Virus record (IMG/VR): IMGVR_UViG_3300042010_000071
Coordinates: 1-22,455 of that record
Direction: 5' to 3' (one strand)
Source: a virus
DNA length: 22,455 nucleotides
Shown here: piece after piece, positions 20,351 to 22,455 of the stretch
Layout of the letters: each line of letters starts with the position of its first letter
Position numbering within the stretch: position 1 is the stretch's first letter
Position numbers and translations under genes: made by a program
Notes under the pieces: generated by a model
The model's input: the letters and a program-made list of their open reading frames with translations, nothing else
Told to the model about the DNA's origin: nothing
Databases searched by the model: none

Positions 20351-22327
20351 CTAGCTAACCGCTGTAGTAGCGGAAGATGAACCCTTGATTGCAAGAGCGG
20401 AGGTTACGCGTAGAGACTCAACGCCGACCTTTGCAACACCTTCGAAAGTCTCAATGAAGAGCTTGTAGTCGTTGGTGCCGTTGAGGGTAGAGTCACGGAC
20501 GATACCGAGATCAAGAGTTCCACCATCAAGGAAGAGGAAGGTTCCCTCAGAGAAGAGGTACCAGATCACGTTGGCCGGGAAGCCAAGCAGTGCGCCAGCG
20601 TTCTGTGCACCGAAGATCTGGCCGGTCTCACCGTCAAGGTGCCAAGACACGTTGATGTTACGAGTAGCGAACCACTTGTTGATCTCGGCTTCGCCAAGGT
20701 TGAAGGTTCCGTCGCGTCCGTCTCCCGGAAGCTGCTTGGTCAGGTCTGCACGAAGTGCGTTCTTGAACCACTCAGGGAAGATAACACGGAGAGGAGCGTT
20801 CGGGTCAAGACGGTAGCGGCTACGGTAAGCAGCAGCGGCCTGCTCGATCTGAACAAAGATGTCGCGAGCGGCACCAAGCTGGGAAGCAGCGGATACGGAA
20901 GTGGAGAGAGCACCGATTCGTGTAAGCAGACGGGTCTCAGCAAAACGTGCCTGCTGAACCATAGCTAGCTGGGTGTGGCGCTCAACAAGCTCGGGGTAAG
21001 CGCGTGCTCCAAGGTTACCGAAGGTAAGGCAGAGCGGGATAGCGTCGGTGTAGACGGTGACTTCAACGCCTGCTGCGACACGAAGACATGGCTTGACGGG
21101 GTTCGGCGCGTCCGGAGTGGAAGCGTCGATGTCGTCCTGCATTGTCCATACGGAGACAGCGCCCTCAAGGTCAGCAAGGACCGGAGGAGTCATGAAGCGT
21201 AGACCGCCACGGTCAGCACCGAAGACTGCAAGAGCATCACGGACAGGGCGGACAGAAGTCTCACCAAGTTCGAAGATGTCATAGGAAGTCTCAACCGGTG
21301 CGGTAAGACCACCGGCAGCAACGATAGCTTCAGGAGCTACAACTGCGTTGATCTTGGCGCGGTTACCTTCGATGTCGTTGGCGTTAAGCATACGCTCAGC
21401 CGGGAACGTGGTGGAGAATGTAGCAACGGTGTGCTGCTCTCCGTCGCCACCGGAAGTGCGGCCCATGCCGTGCTTGCGGGAGAGGATTGCCTGAGCAACC
21501 TCAGAAATGCTGGAGAACTCGGAGCCTGCGGTAATACCGGGAAGGTCAGCGCCAGCGGTGATTACAACCGGAGCAACTGCCTTTGGTGCAGGACGTAGTT
21601 CTGCGGGAGCTTCGAATTCAAGAGGCTCATTTGGGGTGTTAGAGGCGGTCACTGGTTCCTCCGAACTTTCTGTGTTAGAATCTTCTGTAGCGAACTCTGC
21701 TACGGTTTGAATAGGGGTTTCGGAAGCGCTTTCAGCTTCCGGAGCTTCTTCTACAGCAGCCTCAGATACTTCGGCTACCTCAACAGCAGCCTCAGCCTGT
21801 GGGGCTTCTGCGATAGATGCCTCAGCTTCAACTGGGGCGTCTGCTACGGCTTCTGTCACAGTCTCGGACTCGGCAGAGAAGGGCTTGAGATCCTTCTTCT
21901 TTTCCTCATCGTCCTCTTCTGCGTCAGCAGGAGCTTCCTCAACCTCTTCTTCGGCAGGGGCTTCAGCGGGTGCTTCTTCCTCTTCCTCTGCATCAGTCGC
22001 AGCAAGTTCCTCTTCGCCAGTCTCTTCGCCTTCAACTTCTTCGCTAACTTCGCCATCAGTTGCTTCTCCAGCGTTCATACGCGAAATAGCTTCTTCAGCG
22101 GCAGCGGATAGTTCAGCGGCCTCAGCTACACGACGTTCCTGCTCTGCAACGATTACATCGTTAGCGTCAGCAAGTTCGTTCATAGCGTCTACGGCTTCAC
22201 GAGTGGGGGCATCTCCAATGGAGTCGGAAAGTGTGCCGAATTCGGCAACAATCTTTTCCTGTAGGGCAGTAAGTTCTTCCGGTGATAGATCGGCAAGGCG
22301 ATCTAGACTTTCGCGGATGGAATCCAC
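20351..22327 (-). CDS. Major capsid protein with fused acidic scaffold-like N-terminus
   Basis: This 658-residue protein is probably the main shell subunit. Residues 1-75 are helical (LDRLADLSPEELTALQEKIV). Residues about 75-230 are very rich in Glu, Ala and Asp with little order, as expected of a built-in scaffold or delta region. The capsid core starts near 258 (LPGITAGSEFSSISEVAQAI) and runs to the end: ARDIFVQIEQAAAAYRSRYR, RVIFPEWFKNALRADL and FLFLDGGTLDLGIVRDS are typical of HK97-fold proteins of actinophages. The core of about 400 residues is a normal length. The start is GTG at 22327, chosen for the strong AAGGAGGG site just upstream. No separate scaffold gene is seen. Cleavage of the acidic part by a protease encoded beyond the window is likely but unproven. 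Confidence 0.88.
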   Translation of the reverse strand: MDSIRESLDRLADLSPEELTALQEKIVAEFGTLSDSIGDAPTREAVDAMNELADANDVIVAEQERRVAEAAELSAAAEEAISRMNAGEATDGEVSEEVEGEETGEEELAATDAEEEEEAPAEAPAEEEVEEAPADAEEDDEEKKKDLKPFSAESETVTEAVADAPVEAEASIAEAPQAEAAVEVAEVSEAAVEEAPEAESASETPIQTVAEFATEDSNTESSEEPVTASNTPNEPLEFEAPAELRPAPKAVAPVVITAGADLPGITAGSEFSSISEVAQAILSRKHGMGRTSGGDGEQHTVATFSTTFPAERMLNANDIEGNRAKINAVVAPEAIVAAGGLTAPVETSYDIFELGETSVRPVRDALAVFGADRGGLRFMTPPVLADLEGAVSVWTMQDDIDASTPDAPNPVKPCLRVAAGVEVTVYTDAIPLCLTFGNLGARAYPELVERHTQLAMVQQARFAETRLLTRIGALSTSVSAASQLGAARDIFVQIEQAAAAYRSRYRLDPNAPLRVIFPEWFKNALRADLTKQLPGDGRDGTFNLGEAEINKWFATRNINVSWHLDGETGQIFGAQNAGALLGFPANVIWYLFSEGTFLFLDGGTLDLGIVRDSTLNGTNDYKLFIETFEGVAKVGVESLRVTSALAIKGSSSATTAVS

Positions 22328-22455
22328 AGTCCCTCCTTAAGATTTTATAGAGGTTGGACAGAGCGTCCAATCGGGCTTTTACGACATTCGGCAGAAGGGC
22401 GGATATCTATATACACGCGCTTTGTTAAGTATGACTCTAGTATATCATAAAAAAT
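22328..22455 (-). promoter_or_regulatory. Capsid gene leader with candidate extended -10 promoter and small hairpin
   Basis: These 128 bases hold no gene. On the minus strand TGATATACT (22447-22439) is a TGn extended -10 with five of six -10 bases; the -35 region would lie outside the window. A small hairpin, TTGGAC (22354-22359) with GTCCAA (22365-22370) and a 5-base loop, lies in the inferred leader. A strong AAGGAGGG site lies 4 bases before the GTG start at 22327. Confidence 0.45.

Noticed and set aside
21885-22340. Ser-rich 151-codon open frame on the plus strand
   Set aside because: It is the antisense of the Glu/Ala-rich scaffold-like region of the capsid gene; Ser richness is the expected mirror of GAA/GCA-type codons.

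Overview
The window is part of the genome of a tailed double-stranded DNA phage with siphovirus-like morphology. Every gene I can support lies on the minus strand, so the transcript order runs from high to low coordinates. The late structural module has the form usual in phages of Actinobacteria: a capsid protein with a long acidic N-terminal extension, a mycobacteriophage-style head-to-tail adaptor, a tail assembly chaperone pair, a tape measure, Dit, a Gp37-like hub protein and a giant fibre. It is followed by a family A DNA polymerase. Base composition looks balanced, near half GC by eye, and starts are preceded by GGAG/AAGG-type ribosome sites. The host genus cannot be fixed from the window. 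I saw no tRNA, integrase, lysis gene, CRISPR array or insertion sequence.

Right end (22455 to about 18770): a candidate extended -10 promoter and a leader lead into a 658-residue major capsid protein with a fused acidic scaffold-like N-terminus. A 289-residue protein that may be a second capsid-type subunit follows, then the probable tail tube protein. These three likely high-copy virion proteins end at a strong hairpin terminator. A consensus extended -10 promoter lies directly downstream, overlapping a perfect 12-bp palindrome.

Centre (18673 to 15994): the second unit encodes low-copy connectors: a head-to-tail adaptor, a small acidic protein, a probable tail terminator, an HK97 gp10-like protein, and a tail assembly chaperone pair in which the second product is open in the -1 frame. 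Then (15980 to 3746) come the 1346-residue tape measure with 44-residue tandem repeats, the distal tail protein, a minor tail protein, the baseplate hub protein and a 1770-residue modular fibre with jelly-roll, carbohydrate-binding-like cassettes. Several junctions are tightly coupled (TAATG overlaps).

Left end (3734 to 1): three small genes close the tail operon at a 12-bp-stem terminator. Beyond it are a new TATAAT element, a small protein with a possible zinc site, an unrecognised 249-residue protein with a TTG start and a striking inverted repeat over its ribosome site, and a DNA polymerase I that runs off the left edge. This marks the switch from virion assembly to DNA metabolism.
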